Assembly (NCBI GenBank): GCA_902797035.1
Contig: CADBRH010000053.1
Coordinates: forward strand, 1-41,256
Origin: an uncultured Bacteroidia bacterium
GTDB taxonomy: Bacteria; Bacteroidota; Bacteroidia; Bacteroidales; UBA932
Direction: 5' to 3'
Length of the DNA stretch: 41,256 bases
Under the pieces are notes generated by a model. That model was not told where the DNA came from. It worked only from the letters and a program-made list of their open reading frames with translations, and did no database searches. This document shows, piece after piece, positions 15,388 through 25,075 of the stretch; position 1 is the stretch's first letter, and every line of letters begins with the position of its first letter. A program made the translations under genes and the position numbers.

Positions 15388-18371
15388 TCCTGACGGATAA
15401 CCAGCATCCAGCCCTCCTTGCTCTTGACAGGGACGGGCTGGTTTGGTTTAAGGGAGGTCTCCTCCTGGAAATTGTGGATAGCCGGGGCTGTGACCGTCGC
15501 CATGGCAGGGTCTATTCCCAGCGCCTTCCAGTCAATGAGCAGCCTTACAGTCTTGTCTTTTACCGAGAAATTCCCGAGAGAGACAATGGCCATGCCGTCC
15601 TTCAGATAGACAGTCGCCTTGACCTCGGGATCCGAAGTCCTCACAGGGCAGGCAGGATCCCAGTAACCCAGCATCCTGGCGTCCTCAAAGCCATATTCCA
15701 TCTGGAACTTCCACATCGGCACGGGGGATTTACGGCCGTCAGCGTCAGTCCATGAGTGCCGGGCGGTAGTCCCGTAAACCATCCCCAAATACCTGTTACC
15801 ACCATCCTGGAGCATCTCGCTCATCACCCCGAACGGGATACCGGAGAAGGTGACTAGCCACTCGTCGGGAGTCATCTTGTCGTACTGGAAACTCTCGCCG
15901 AACCACAGCCTGTCCACATAAGGGAAGAACTCCACGTACTGGTTGGCGGGACCCTTTGAATACCACGTGTTCGAGTGGAGGTCAATCAAGGCGCCGTCGT
16001 GGTAACGCTCCAGGATCTTGCGCAGCCGCTTTATCGTGATCCGGTCGCATGACACGTCGTCCATGTACAGGCCATCCAGGTCGTAGTTCTCCTCCATCCA
16101 TCTCACACCCTCAAGGAAATAATTGATATAGCGGGAGTTGCCTACCATCTGCAAAGCCGGGTCGGAGTCTCCCTCCCAAAAATGGTCCAAAGAGGTGTAC
16201 CAGGCCGGCCAGTAATCCTCGACTAGGTGCTCGCAAAGCCACGCGTTCCCGTCACCGGCCCCGGTCTCAAGGATCTCATGTCCCAGGGAACGGAAAGCGT
16301 ACACCTCCTCGCAATGGGCGGAGAGTTCCCTGATCGTGTAGTAGAGCTTCACCTTCCTGCCGTTCTCGTGGTGATGATTGATGAACTTAATCAGCGAGTC
16401 CCGGACAATGAACGGGTAATTGATGTAGGGGTTAAGGTTCTGGGCGTGATGGATATTGGCGATGTTGGCGCCGTCCTCCGCCGCCTTGTCGAAGTCCTGC
16501 GGGACGGCGTGGAAGAACCTCATGGAGAACTGCTTGGACGGGTCGAGTTCCTTGACCGGGGTGAACATCAGGTTGAACTCGAAGCTCTTGGGCTCCGGCC
16601 CGATGGTGTTCTTCCCCGTCGCCGCGACGACCTTCGAGGGACCGCCTTTTGCCCCGGTGAAGGTCACCCTGCCCGCGCCGCCGTTGTGCCACACCGCCGG
16701 TGGTTTGGTGCCGAAGGCCCAGAGGAGCGGGCCGTTGTAGTCGCCGCCCCGGAACTCTGTGTGCATCCCCGCCTTGACCCCGCCGATCCAGTAACTGTCG
16801 TAAGGGCCTGACCAATCCCATGAATATGAGGCCGGACGGAATCCGCCGTCGAAGCCCGCCCCGATCATGTACTCCGAGGCGTAGGCTGAATACGAAGTCT
16901 CAAGCCGGACGTCCTTGACCTCCATCTCCCGTTCTGAAGACAGGCTTATCTTGTAACACATGTGCCCGTCGTATTCCATATTACCGGAAAGGTCGAAGCG
17001 TAGCCCGGCCTGCCCGGAGGAGGCCGTCCAAGTCACCAGGCCGGAAGCCTCCTTATTAATCCGCAGATTGTCGGCGTCGAAAACCACTTCTCCAGAGGCT
17101 GTCGAGACGACCAGCCTTTGAGGGGCGCTGAATATCCCGATGCCGTTCACCTCAGCCTCGGCCAGCATGCCGTTCCCCCCAAGAGTGGCGGTCTTCCCTG
17201 TCGCCTCCACGACATTCCCGCTGACAGTCATCTCGTTGTAAATCTCTGTCGGCTCGTTGTCCAGAGCCAAAGTGGAATTGAGCCAGCGGAGCCTCGCGTG
17301 ACGCCAAACCTCCGAGTCGCCCTTGTCGGAAAGAACTTTCGGGGAGACTTTTATCGCAAGGTCAATAATCTGAGGCTCAACGCCTTCCGCAGTCACCACA
17401 ACCTGCCCCTTGTAAGTCCCGGCCTTGGCGTCCTCAGGAATCTGCACCCCGCACCAGAGAGCCTGGATCTTGTTCTGAGGGACATTCACGTCGAACTCGA
17501 TGTGGCTCCCGTCCCACGAGGTACCCTCCTGGTTGAAACAGGTCAGCTCCCCGGCTTGGATTACCGACCCGCCGTTCTTAAGGTCGGAGAAAGACACCCT
17601 CAGGTTTTTCAATTCCTTGCCTGTCGCCCAGACTCCCAACTGCCAGGTGTAGTACTCGTTTCGCATGGCGAGGCCCTTCAAAGAAGCCTCGGGGCCCTTA
17701 GTCCATTTGACGGGCAAGGCGCTCCGGAACTGGATGGGGAAGGCCCTGTCCTCGGGGAACACGACCATATCCCCGCCGGCGGTCTCCTTGAGCGCGGCCG
17801 TCTCCTCCACCGTGGCTGTCAGGCCCATCGGGGTCCAGAAATGGAAGCGTGAGACGCTCTCGAAGCGGTCTACCTTAGCCTCGGGGACCTCTCCCGGGAC
17901 CGAGGCGACCCAAGTGGGATCAGCCTCATATTCCGGCGGCAGATAGTCGGAGACATTGTGGTACCAGGTCTGCCATTTGAAGGGGAGATAGTAGATAAGA
18001 TACTCTCCCGGGCCGGAGGAAGGACGGAAGATGACCTCCCCATATTCCCCGGTCAACTCTTTGACCATCACGTCTTTGATCTCGGCTCCTGAGGCGTCGG
18101 TCACTATGATTCTCTTGGTCTCCGGCTTCAGGTCCGGACGCCTCCAGGGGAGCTTGGCCACGACCGCGGGGGCTTCCTCCGCCACTGTCACGACAGCCCT
18201 GTGGTTCCCCCTCTGGTCAATGGTCCAGAGGGTGTCCGCCACCTTGAACGGGATCCCGTCGGGAGCGAAAGTCTCGTACCTGCTGTCCCCGTCGGGATAG
18301 TTCCCGACACCCGAGCATCCCGCCGGAACGAGGGCGAGGGCAGCCGCCAAAAGCAATAGTATCTTTTTCAT
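15384..18371 (-). CDS. Putative lipoprotein glycoside hydrolase, DUF6067/GH123_N type
   Basis: This 995-residue exported protein starts with a signal peptide whose hydrophobic stretch ends in VPAGCSG, a plausible lipobox, so it is probably lipid-anchored. The N-terminal half is beta-rich; the C-terminal half looks like a TIM barrel with acidic strand ends: DGLYMDDVSCDR (residues 766-777), IDLHSNTWY and RLWFGESFQYDKM. The arrangement resembles the Bacteroidota family known as DUF6067 (relabelled GH123 N-terminal domain), mostly annotated as glycoside hydrolase without tested activity. Asp771/Asp772 are my guess for active-site residues. It lies 21 bp downstream of the GH141-like gene on the same strand and likely shares its transcript. 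Substrate unknown. Confidence 0.75.
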   Translation of the reverse strand: MKKILLLLAAALALVPAGCSGVGNYPDGDSRYETFAPDGIPFKVADTLWTIDQRGNHRAVVTVAEEAPAVVAKLPWRRPDLKPETKRIIVTDASGAEIKDVMVKELTGEYGEVIFRPSSGPGEYLIYYLPFKWQTWYHNVSDYLPPEYEADPTWVASVPGEVPEAKVDRFESVSRFHFWTPMGLTATVEETAALKETAGGDMVVFPEDRAFPIQFRSALPVKWTKGPEASLKGLAMRNEYYTWQLGVWATGKELKNLRVSFSDLKNGGSVIQAGELTCFNQEGTSWDGSHIEFDVNVPQNKIQALWCGVQIPEDAKAGTYKGQVVVTAEGVEPQIIDLAIKVSPKVLSDKGDSEVWRHARLRWLNSTLALDNEPTEIYNEMTVSGNVVEATGKTATLGGNGMLAEAEVNGIGIFSAPQRLVVSTASGEVVFDADNLRINKEASGLVTWTASSGQAGLRFDLSGNMEYDGHMCYKISLSSEREMEVKDVRLETSYSAYASEYMIGAGFDGGFRPASYSWDWSGPYDSYWIGGVKAGMHTEFRGGDYNGPLLWAFGTKPPAVWHNGGAGRVTFTGAKGGPSKVVAATGKNTIGPEPKSFEFNLMFTPVKELDPSKQFSMRFFHAVPQDFDKAAEDGANIANIHHAQNLNPYINYPFIVRDSLIKFINHHHENGRKVKLYYTIRELSAHCEEVYAFRSLGHEILETGAGDGNAWLCEHLVEDYWPAWYTSLDHFWEGDSDPALQMVGNSRYINYFLEGVRWMEENYDLDGLYMDDVSCDRITIKRLRKILERYHDGALIDLHSNTWYSKGPANQYVEFFPYVDRLWFGESFQYDKMTPDEWLVTFSGIPFGVMSEMLQDGGNRYLGMVYGTTARHSWTDADGRKSPVPMWKFQMEYGFEDARMLGYWDPACPVRTSDPEVKATVYLKDGMAIVSLGNFSVKDKTVRLLIDWKALGIDPAMATVTAPAIHNFQEETSLKPNQPVPVKSKEGWMLVIRQD

Positions 18372-18392
18372 ATCTATCTATTTATCAACATC

Positions 18393-20420
18393 TTATTCAT
18401 CATAGTACTTGGGATGGTTACCGGCCGCCCTGACAACCTGGCGGAACTCCTCAATCTCCTCGGGAGCCATCTTGGCCTTCCCCTTCCAGGCCTCGTCGCC
18501 CTGAACCCCGGCCGTGGAATAGTCGAAAGGCTTGAACCCGATCTTGCGGGCGACCTTCAAGCTCTTGAAAGTGAAGTCCCCGTGAAGAGGATCCTTGAAA
18601 AGAGGGTCGGCGAGAACGGCCTTGGGGTCACGTAGAGTCCTGAACTCGGCGAAAGACATGTCATTGAACATCGGCTGGCTGTCGGTGATGTCCCAGAAAC
18701 AGTTGCGGTCGAAATCGGCTTTGCCTTTCCTCCAGGCGTCCTGGGGCCCGAGCAAAGGGAACCCGTCCGTCAGGACTATGTTGTTGGCGAAGGTGAAGGA
18801 GCGGTGCTCCTCAACTCTGGTCCACTGCAGGTTCTGCCAGACGCTCCAGGCGAGGATATTGTTGCGGATGATGTTGTCCTTCCCGTAGTGCTGGTGGAAG
18901 CCGCCGCACTTGCACGCGTAGACAAGGTTGTTCTCCATCACGATCCCCGTGCTGCCCTCGTCGGTGTATAGGCCCCAACCGCCGTAGTCGTGCGAATAGA
19001 CATCGTGGATCACGTTGTCGTGGACGGTCGTTCCAGGCTGGATACCAAGGGTATAAACCCCGCCCATGTCGTCCAGCTCGCCCCATCCAAGATGGTGGAT
19101 GTGGTTCCACCCGATCTCGTTCCCGAACGAGAGGCTCTTGCCGTAGCCCCAGACCCAACCAACGGAGACTCCGGAGTAGCGAAGGTCGCAGATGTCGTTG
19201 TGGAGAGCCTTCACTCTCGATGACTCCCGGATCAGCAGGCCCACCCCGGAGGGGAAGACCTGGCCTCCCTTGCGGATGATGCTGTTGAGCACGCTCACCC
19301 CCTGGGAATAGTCGATCTTGACTCCGCCGCCGCCAAGGTCGTAGAGGAAAGAACGGGTCACAGAGCAGTCCTTGGAGCGGTTGAAGGATATGGCGTAATT
19401 GCCAGTGTGCTTGATCTCGCAATTCTCGAGAACCACATCAGCGGCGTCCTCGATCAGGACCGTCCCATCAAGATGGCTGGCGGCCTGGTAGGGCGTGGTG
19501 CCTTTCACCGGAAGGACATAGGCCGTGTGTTGGAACGAGAGGTTCCGGAGCGTTATCCCGGATGCCCCTTTTATGACCACAAGGTTCTTAAGCCCGGGGG
19601 CGAAGACCTCCGCTGTCGCCGGATCCTCCCCGGGGCGGGGAATATAGGTCAGCTCCCCGTCGCTACCGAGGAACCACTCTCCCGGGGCGGTGAGAGCCCC
19701 TTTGTAGTTCTCCAGACGGAACCTGTTGTGGTTGCTGTACATCCCGTGCAGCTTTTTCCCGTGGAGGTAGACAAAGCCCGAGTCAGGATTGACATAATCC
19801 ACGCTCTTGTAGGTGTTGTCCCACGACTGGAACAGCAGTATCCTCAAGTCATTCTCCTTGGTGTTCGACTCCGTCCAGCCCCCTCCGTTGATGTCTTTCA
19901 GGCTCTTAAGATTCTCAGGATCAGTCGAATAACGCTGGACATAATAGCCATATCCCTCTCCCTTTCCCTCGGTCTCGACCGGCGTCTGGTCCACCTGGCC
20001 GATCACGTCGAAGAGCCCCTTGTCGGGCGTACGGGCGAGGACGGCCCTCTCCCCGTTGACATAGAGCTGCTGAAAGACCCGGCCATACTTCACCACCTCG
20101 GGGACATGGGTTCTCCACCATCCTTCCGGAGTCACCTCCCATCCGCCGACAGGGTAACCTCCGCTGATGACGGGGACGTCACCGGCGTCACCCTCGATGA
20201 CCAAAGGATGGGCGATGGAGGCCGTAAAAGTGATGGGCCCGTCGAGAAAATATGTCCCGGAGGCCACATGGACGAACACGGTGTCCCGCCCCGGGAGAGC
20301 GACGGCCTCAGCGACGGCTTTCCCGATGTCGCCGGACGACGGCACATTGATATGATGTTGGGCCGAGGCGGCCACGAGGCAGGACGTGGCGATAACGGAG
20401 GCAAATAGTTTCTTCAGCAT
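18393..20420 (-). CDS. Exported right-handed beta-helix glycosidase, GH141-like
   Basis: This 675-residue protein carries a signal peptide (LFASVIATSCLVAASAQ) and the long repetitive beta-strand pattern of a parallel beta-helix (LRNLSFQHTAYV, VVLENCEIKHTGNYAI, LYDLGGGGVKIDYS, NEIGWNHIHHLGWGELDDM, IHDVYSHDYGGWGLYTDEG). The opening segment (ASGTYFLDGPITF, VISGGYPVGGW) and the sequence LNGER-like YVNGERAVLARTPDKG are typical of GH141-type proteins, whose tested members include an alpha-fucosidase in rhamnogalacturonan-II breakdown and a xylanase. A polysaccharide lyase or GH110-like enzyme is the main alternative. It is first in a minus-strand pair with the DUF6067-type gene and divergent from the DUF5107 gene. 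Confidence 0.8.
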   Translation of the reverse strand: MLKKLFASVIATSCLVAASAQHHINVPSSGDIGKAVAEAVALPGRDTVFVHVASGTYFLDGPITFTASIAHPLVIEGDAGDVPVISGGYPVGGWEVTPEGWWRTHVPEVVKYGRVFQQLYVNGERAVLARTPDKGLFDVIGQVDQTPVETEGKGEGYGYYVQRYSTDPENLKSLKDINGGGWTESNTKENDLRILLFQSWDNTYKSVDYVNPDSGFVYLHGKKLHGMYSNHNRFRLENYKGALTAPGEWFLGSDGELTYIPRPGEDPATAEVFAPGLKNLVVIKGASGITLRNLSFQHTAYVLPVKGTTPYQAASHLDGTVLIEDAADVVLENCEIKHTGNYAISFNRSKDCSVTRSFLYDLGGGGVKIDYSQGVSVLNSIIRKGGQVFPSGVGLLIRESSRVKALHNDICDLRYSGVSVGWVWGYGKSLSFGNEIGWNHIHHLGWGELDDMGGVYTLGIQPGTTVHDNVIHDVYSHDYGGWGLYTDEGSTGIVMENNLVYACKCGGFHQHYGKDNIIRNNILAWSVWQNLQWTRVEEHRSFTFANNIVLTDGFPLLGPQDAWRKGKADFDRNCFWDITDSQPMFNDMSFAEFRTLRDPKAVLADPLFKDPLHGDFTFKSLKVARKIGFKPFDYSTAGVQGDEAWKGKAKMAPEEIEEFRQVVRAAGNHPKYYDE

Positions 20421-20471
20421 ATTCAGAAAGTGTTATTCCGTTTTGAAATTAGCTATTTTCCCCGGACAAAG

Positions 20472-20500
20472 CAATTATAATTTCCGGATGATTATATTCG
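20472..20500. promoter_or_regulatory. Candidate back-to-back promoters between GH141-like and DUF5107 genes
   Basis: On the plus strand TATATTCG (20493-20500) lies 11 nt before the ATG at 20512. On the minus strand TATAATTG (20479-20472) lies 51 nt before the GH141-like start. Both match five of six fixed positions of TAnnTTTG and are 13 bp apart. Confidence 0.4.
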
Positions 20501-20511
20501 CGTAAGAACTG

Positions 20512-23340
20512 ATGACCATGATGAAAAGAGCGCTTCTTACGATTTTGGCAGTCTCGCTGGCCCTGAGCGCGTCCGGAGCTCCCGGCAAAGCCACGCTGAC
20601 CGAAGGCAAGACATCAATGTTGACCTACGGGTTCTCCGACCCGAACCCCGTCGCCAACCCTGACCAATTACAATATCCTTACTTCCGCTTCGACGGCTAC
20701 GAGTCGGTCGGGACGCCGAGGGAATGGAAGACCGTGGTCCTCGAGAACGACTGGATCAGCGTCACCGTCTTCCCGGAGATCGGCGGCAAGGTCTGGGGCG
20801 CCGTGGACAAGAGGAACGGCAAGGAGTTCGTCTATTACAACAGCGTCGTGAAGTTCCGCGACATAGCCATGCGAGGGGCCTGGACCTCCGGGGGTATAGA
20901 GTTCAATTTCGGGATAATCGGGCATGTCCCCTCGACCGCCACACCGGTGGACTACATCACGAGGGAGAACGGGGACGGGAGCGTCAGCTGCGTCATCGCC
21001 TCCTTCGAGCTTCTGACAAGGACCTGGTGGATGGTGGAGGTCAACGTCCCCGCCGACAAGGCCTATTTCACTACCAGCGCCACCTACATCAACACCTCAT
21101 CCCTCGAACAGCCCTACTACAACTGGATGAACGCCGCCTTCAAGGCGGGCGGTAACCTCCAGCTCTGCCTGCCCGGCGACAGATACATCGGCCACGGAGG
21201 CGACCCTCACCCCTATCCGGTCGACTCCGAGGGCAGGGATCTCTCCTTTTTCTCCCAGAACGCTTTCGGGAGGGACAAGTCGTACCACCTGATCGGCGGC
21301 TTCGACATTTTCTTCGGGGCCTACTGGCATGACGACGACTTCGGCTACGCCCATGTCGCGAGGCCGGACGAGAAACTCGGACGCAAGTTCTTCTGCTGGA
21401 GCCAGTCCCGTGAGGGCGGCATCTGGGAAGACCTCCTGACCGACACCGACGGGCAATATGTCGAGATGCAGGCTGGAAGGATGTTCAACCAACCATCTCA
21501 GATAGAGAGTATTAGCACACCATTCAAAAATCATTCATTCGCCCCATGGGGCGAGGACCGCTGGAGCGAGCGCTGGTTCCCGGTGGAGAGTATCGGGGCC
21601 TTCCAGGCGGCCAGCGACTTCGGTGCCCTGAGCCTCGAGCGTGACGGTAACGGCGGGACAGTCAAGATCTGCCCTGTCGAGAGCGGGGTCAAGAAAGTGG
21701 TGGTCACGAGCGGCGGAAAGGTGATTCTCTCGAAAGATGTCAAGTTCTCCCCTCTCGAGCCGTGGACGGCGAGCCTGGACGGGCTCGGGAATGAATATGT
21801 CAAGGTCGTGGTCGGAGAGAACGATCTGACCCTAGACGAGGACCCGGTCTCAAGGAAGACTAACCGTCCGGACACGATGCCGGAGGATTTCGACTGGGAC
21901 AGCGCCTACGGGCACAGCCTCCGCGGCGACCAGCTGATGAACGTCAGGTTCTACGACGAGGCCCGGAAGGAATACGAGGCGAGCCTCGCGAAGGATAAAT
22001 GGAACGCCCTCGCCCTGTGCGGGATGGCCTCCTTCAACCTCCACGTCGGGAGGTACGTGGAAGCCTTTGAATACGCCCGGAAGGCGTTGAGAATCAACAC
22101 TTACGATGGAGAGGCGAACTATCTCTACGCCCTCGCCGCCAACGCCATAGGCAAGACGGTGGAGGCGAAGGACGGCTTCTCTCTGGCCACCTACACCGCC
22201 GCGTTCAGGGGCGCCTCCTACGCCGCCCTCGCGGGGATAGCGATGAAGGAGGGAGACTGGTCTCTCGCCCTGACCTACGCCCGGAAGAGCGATGGGGTGG
22301 CCGGGAAGATGGCCGAGCTGGTGGCGTCGAGACACATCGGCGACAAGGCCACCTGCGAGAGGATTCTCGGGGACGGGAAGAGCGACCTTCCCCTCTATCC
22401 TTTCTTCAATTTCGAGAGGTGCCTCCTGGCGGGGAACCCCGAGGCTTTCAAGAGCACTATCAAATGCGAGCTGCCCCAGGAGACAATGCTTGAGCTGGCC
22501 CTCTGGTACCTCGAGCGAGGCCTCACCGATGAGGTGGAGACCCTTTGCTCCCTGACCGATTACCCGACCGCCAAATACCTCCGGGCGTATGTCGCCGGCA
22601 CAAAGGGGGACAACCTGAAAGCCTCCGGGATCCTGAGGGAAGCCGAGGCCTCCTCGCCTGAGTTCGTGTTCCCGTTCAGGCCCGAGATGATCAAGGTCCT
22701 CGACTGGGCGGCGACTCAGGGCGACGACTGGAAACCGCTCTATTACAAAGCTTTGATCCTCTGGCGCCACGCCGGTAAGGACGAGGCCGCCAAACTTCTC
22801 GAGGCCTGCGGCGACAAACCCGCGTTCGCCCCCTTCTACATGACACGAGCGACGCTCAAGGGCGGGGCGGAAAAACTCTCCGACCTCAAGAAAGCCGAGT
22901 CGCTGTCCCAGGACTGGAGAGTCGGGAAGGCGCTGGTGGACCACCACATGGCCCTGAAGGACTGGAAGGAGGCCTGCGCGACGGGCGAGAGGTATTTCAA
23001 GAAATATCCCGACAAGTTCGAGTTCGGACTGGCCTACGCCCAGGCTCTCTGCGGGGCGGAGACGTACACGAGCGCCATCAAGGTCCTTTCCGGACTGCGG
23101 GTGATGCCGAAGGAGGGAGCCCGTCAGGGGCACGACCTCTGGCGCCAGGCATGGCTCGGCAAGGCCAAACAGGAGCTCAAGGCGGGCAAGTTCAACGCCT
23201 GCGTCAAGTCCGTGGAGTCCTCCAAGATCTGGGATGAGAGGCTCGGCGTGGGCAAGCCCTACGAGGAGCTGATCGACTACACCGAGGAGAACTCCATAAT
23301 AAAGGCGGCCCGGGAGAAGAACCGGGACGCCTTCGATTAA
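20512..23340 (+). CDS. Exported DUF5107 and TPR protein
   Basis: This 942-residue protein has a signal peptide (LLTILAVSLALSASGA). Residues about 35-320 form a DUF5107-type, mutarotase-like beta-sandwich with LENDWISVTVFPEIGGKVWG, MRGAWTSGGIEFNFG, YYNWMNAAFKAGGNL and FFGAYWHDDDFGYAHV. Residues about 455-930 are helical with TPR character (MNVRFYDEARKEYEASLAKD, ALCGMASFNLHVGRYVEAFE). Three ATG codons lie close together (20512, 20518, 20521); the third gives MKRALL, a typical signal-peptide opening. DUF5107 proteins recur in Bacteroidota glycan loci, and the fold suggests sugar binding or a carbohydrate-active enzyme, but I know of no settled activity. It is divergent from the GH141-like gene and convergent with the GH123 gene 16 bp away. 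Confidence 0.82.
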   Translation: MTMMKRALLTILAVSLALSASGAPGKATLTEGKTSMLTYGFSDPNPVANPDQLQYPYFRFDGYESVGTPREWKTVVLENDWISVTVFPEIGGKVWGAVDKRNGKEFVYYNSVVKFRDIAMRGAWTSGGIEFNFGIIGHVPSTATPVDYITRENGDGSVSCVIASFELLTRTWWMVEVNVPADKAYFTTSATYINTSSLEQPYYNWMNAAFKAGGNLQLCLPGDRYIGHGGDPHPYPVDSEGRDLSFFSQNAFGRDKSYHLIGGFDIFFGAYWHDDDFGYAHVARPDEKLGRKFFCWSQSREGGIWEDLLTDTDGQYVEMQAGRMFNQPSQIESISTPFKNHSFAPWGEDRWSERWFPVESIGAFQAASDFGALSLERDGNGGTVKICPVESGVKKVVVTSGGKVILSKDVKFSPLEPWTASLDGLGNEYVKVVVGENDLTLDEDPVSRKTNRPDTMPEDFDWDSAYGHSLRGDQLMNVRFYDEARKEYEASLAKDKWNALALCGMASFNLHVGRYVEAFEYARKALRINTYDGEANYLYALAANAIGKTVEAKDGFSLATYTAAFRGASYAALAGIAMKEGDWSLALTYARKSDGVAGKMAELVASRHIGDKATCERILGDGKSDLPLYPFFNFERCLLAGNPEAFKSTIKCELPQETMLELALWYLERGLTDEVETLCSLTDYPTAKYLRAYVAGTKGDNLKASGILREAEASSPEFVFPFRPEMIKVLDWAATQGDDWKPLYYKALILWRHAGKDEAAKLLEACGDKPAFAPFYMTRATLKGGAEKLSDLKKAESLSQDWRVGKALVDHHMALKDWKEACATGERYFKKYPDKFEFGLAYAQALCGAETYTSAIKVLSGLRVMPKEGARQGHDLWRQAWLGKAKQELKAGKFNACVKSVESSKIWDERLGVGKPYEELIDYTEENSIIKAAREKNRDAFD

Positions 23341-23356
23341 AGTCCTGACAATCAGA

Positions 23357-25054
23357 TTATTTCTCTAACGACCTGAGCAGAGCCTTGGAGTCGTTCAGGA
23401 GCTTTATGGCATCCGCGTCGGTGGCGGTGTCCCAATCGAACTCCAGGAACTTTTGGAGCTGGGCGTCGAGGAGGGCTGCCTTCTTAGTGTCGAGCCCCTC
23501 TCGTACGATGCGGACCTTCTCATAGTCCTGGATGCCCTCCATCAGCCTCTGGAAGCGGACGCTGGGACCGTCGGGATAGACCAGATAGCAGTCACCGGCC
23601 TTCCATGTGCGGAAGCGTGAGTCCACGCAAGGATCCTTCACCCAACTGTTGTAGGCCCAGCGGAGGTAGCCGTCATAGCCGGCGGAGGCTGAATGCCAAC
23701 CCAGGATGGCGGACTCGGCGGGAAGAGAGTTGGTGAAGGTGTTGGGGCGCTCGGGGTTGCAGCAAGTGTAGAAGGTCACGAGGTTGCCCTTGGCGTGATG
23801 GCTGGCCAGTTGCTCGGGAGTGAGCAGGGGCTCGCGGAAAGCGAAGCTGATGTCGTACATCCTCTCGGCCACCTCAGGACCGTAATAGTTGACGGCTCCC
23901 TCGATCCTGTAGTTCTTATCCGCCTTATAGACAATGGCGTAGGCGTGCTCGAGGAGATCCTTCGGGCGCTCGTCCATCGCGAGACAGGTAATCCCGAACC
24001 AGCCCTTAGCCTTGAGATGCCTGGCGAAGTCGGAGAGGAAGGAATAGATGTAGTCGTCGTACTCCTTGCTGCCGGGCTCCATCTTGACGGAGTGCGTGTA
24101 GTTGTCGGCCTCGTCGAAATATTCAAAGGTCACGTGCCAAGGGAGGATGGAGTAGCAGTCGATCTGCTCCTTGATCCCGCAGCTCATCATAAACTCCACC
24201 CACTTGTCGAAGACGGAATAGTCGTACTTCCATGAGCCGTCGATTCCCTTGAACTTGCCGACCATGCTCTCGAAGGGATCCTCGGTCTGGCTGTTCCAGG
24301 GATGCTGGATTATGCTGGCGGTGATGACCTTCTGGCCGGCGGCGGCGAGTTGCTCCATGATCGGGCGCATCACGTCGAAATGCTCCTTACTCCAAAGCCT
24401 CACGTTGAAATAACGGGCCACGGCGTAGGGGTTCTGCCAGAGGTCGAGATGGAACTTCCAGTCCTTGGGCGCGGGGAGGGTCCTCTTGCCCACCTCGAGG
24501 ACGAGAGGGATGGTGAGGGCCTTGCCGTCGCATTTGGCTGTCAGTGTGCCCTTGTACTTGCCGGGGACGGCGTCGCCCGGGACATTGATTGTCAGCCAGA
24601 CAGGACGGACGGTCTTCGCGGGGACGGCCATCGACGACATCTTGACGAGACGGTCGGCGGCCAGGTCAGGCTCACCCTGCTGGGTGATCTCCCCCATCAC
24701 ATAGGTCTCGAAATACCCGTCCACGGCTGTAGCGGGTATGACGTTCTTGCCGGCCTTCAGGTCAGAGACCGTGAAACTGAAGGACTCCACCGCCTCGGGA
24801 GCGACTAGGACGGCCTGGGCGTTGACCCTCTCGCCCTTCCAGCCGTACAGGGACAGGGTCTTGGCGAGCGCGGGGACCGCGTCTATCTTGTACCTTACAT
24901 CAATGCTTCCCCATCCGAAACCGGTGGCGGTCACCTTGTCCCAGACTTCAGGGGAAGTCGGGTGGGGGTCTTTCAACTCGACCACTGGCGCCTGGGCTGA
25001 GGCGAGAACGCTTGCTGAAAGGAGGCAAACGGTGGACAAAACTTTCAGTTTCAT
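23357..25054 (-). CDS. Exported GH123-like glycoside hydrolase (DUF4091)
   Basis: This 565-residue secreted enzyme is related to GH123 beta-N-acetylgalactosaminidases. The start is set at ATG 25054, giving the signal peptide LSTVCLLSASVLASAQA; a frame opening at 25087 adds 11 residues that would cover the promoter region. A beta-sandwich (about 20-200, with VPGDAVPGKYKGTLT) precedes a TIM barrel. The adjacent Asp361-Glu362 pair in CLAMDERPKDLL fits the Asp-Glu pair of GH123 substrate-assisted catalysis. The C-terminal motif YLRWAYNSWVKDP and YLVYPDGPSVRFQRLMEGIQ are typical of DUF4091. Substrate specificity within this large family is uncertain. Confidence 0.85.
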   Translation of the reverse strand: MKLKVLSTVCLLSASVLASAQAPVVELKDPHPTSPEVWDKVTATGFGWGSIDVRYKIDAVPALAKTLSLYGWKGERVNAQAVLVAPEAVESFSFTVSDLKAGKNVIPATAVDGYFETYVMGEITQQGEPDLAADRLVKMSSMAVPAKTVRPVWLTINVPGDAVPGKYKGTLTAKCDGKALTIPLVLEVGKRTLPAPKDWKFHLDLWQNPYAVARYFNVRLWSKEHFDVMRPIMEQLAAAGQKVITASIIQHPWNSQTEDPFESMVGKFKGIDGSWKYDYSVFDKWVEFMMSCGIKEQIDCYSILPWHVTFEYFDEADNYTHSVKMEPGSKEYDDYIYSFLSDFARHLKAKGWFGITCLAMDERPKDLLEHAYAIVYKADKNYRIEGAVNYYGPEVAERMYDISFAFREPLLTPEQLASHHAKGNLVTFYTCCNPERPNTFTNSLPAESAILGWHSASAGYDGYLRWAYNSWVKDPCVDSRFRTWKAGDCYLVYPDGPSVRFQRLMEGIQDYEKVRIVREGLDTKKAALLDAQLQKFLEFDWDTATDADAIKLLNDSKALLRSLEK

Positions 25055-25075
25055 ATCAATTATCAATATTTTTGT

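Noticed and set aside
19407-20408. Antisense open frame (333 codons) over the GH141-like gene, and a similar one at 13144-14085 over GH106
   Set aside because: These frames read as shadows of the GH genes, with no start context, motifs or continuity beyond the real gene.
21850-23133. Long antisense open frame (427 codons) over the DUF5107-TPR gene
   Set aside because: It is a shadow frame as above; its product lacks recognisable motifs, and the plus-strand protein is well supported.
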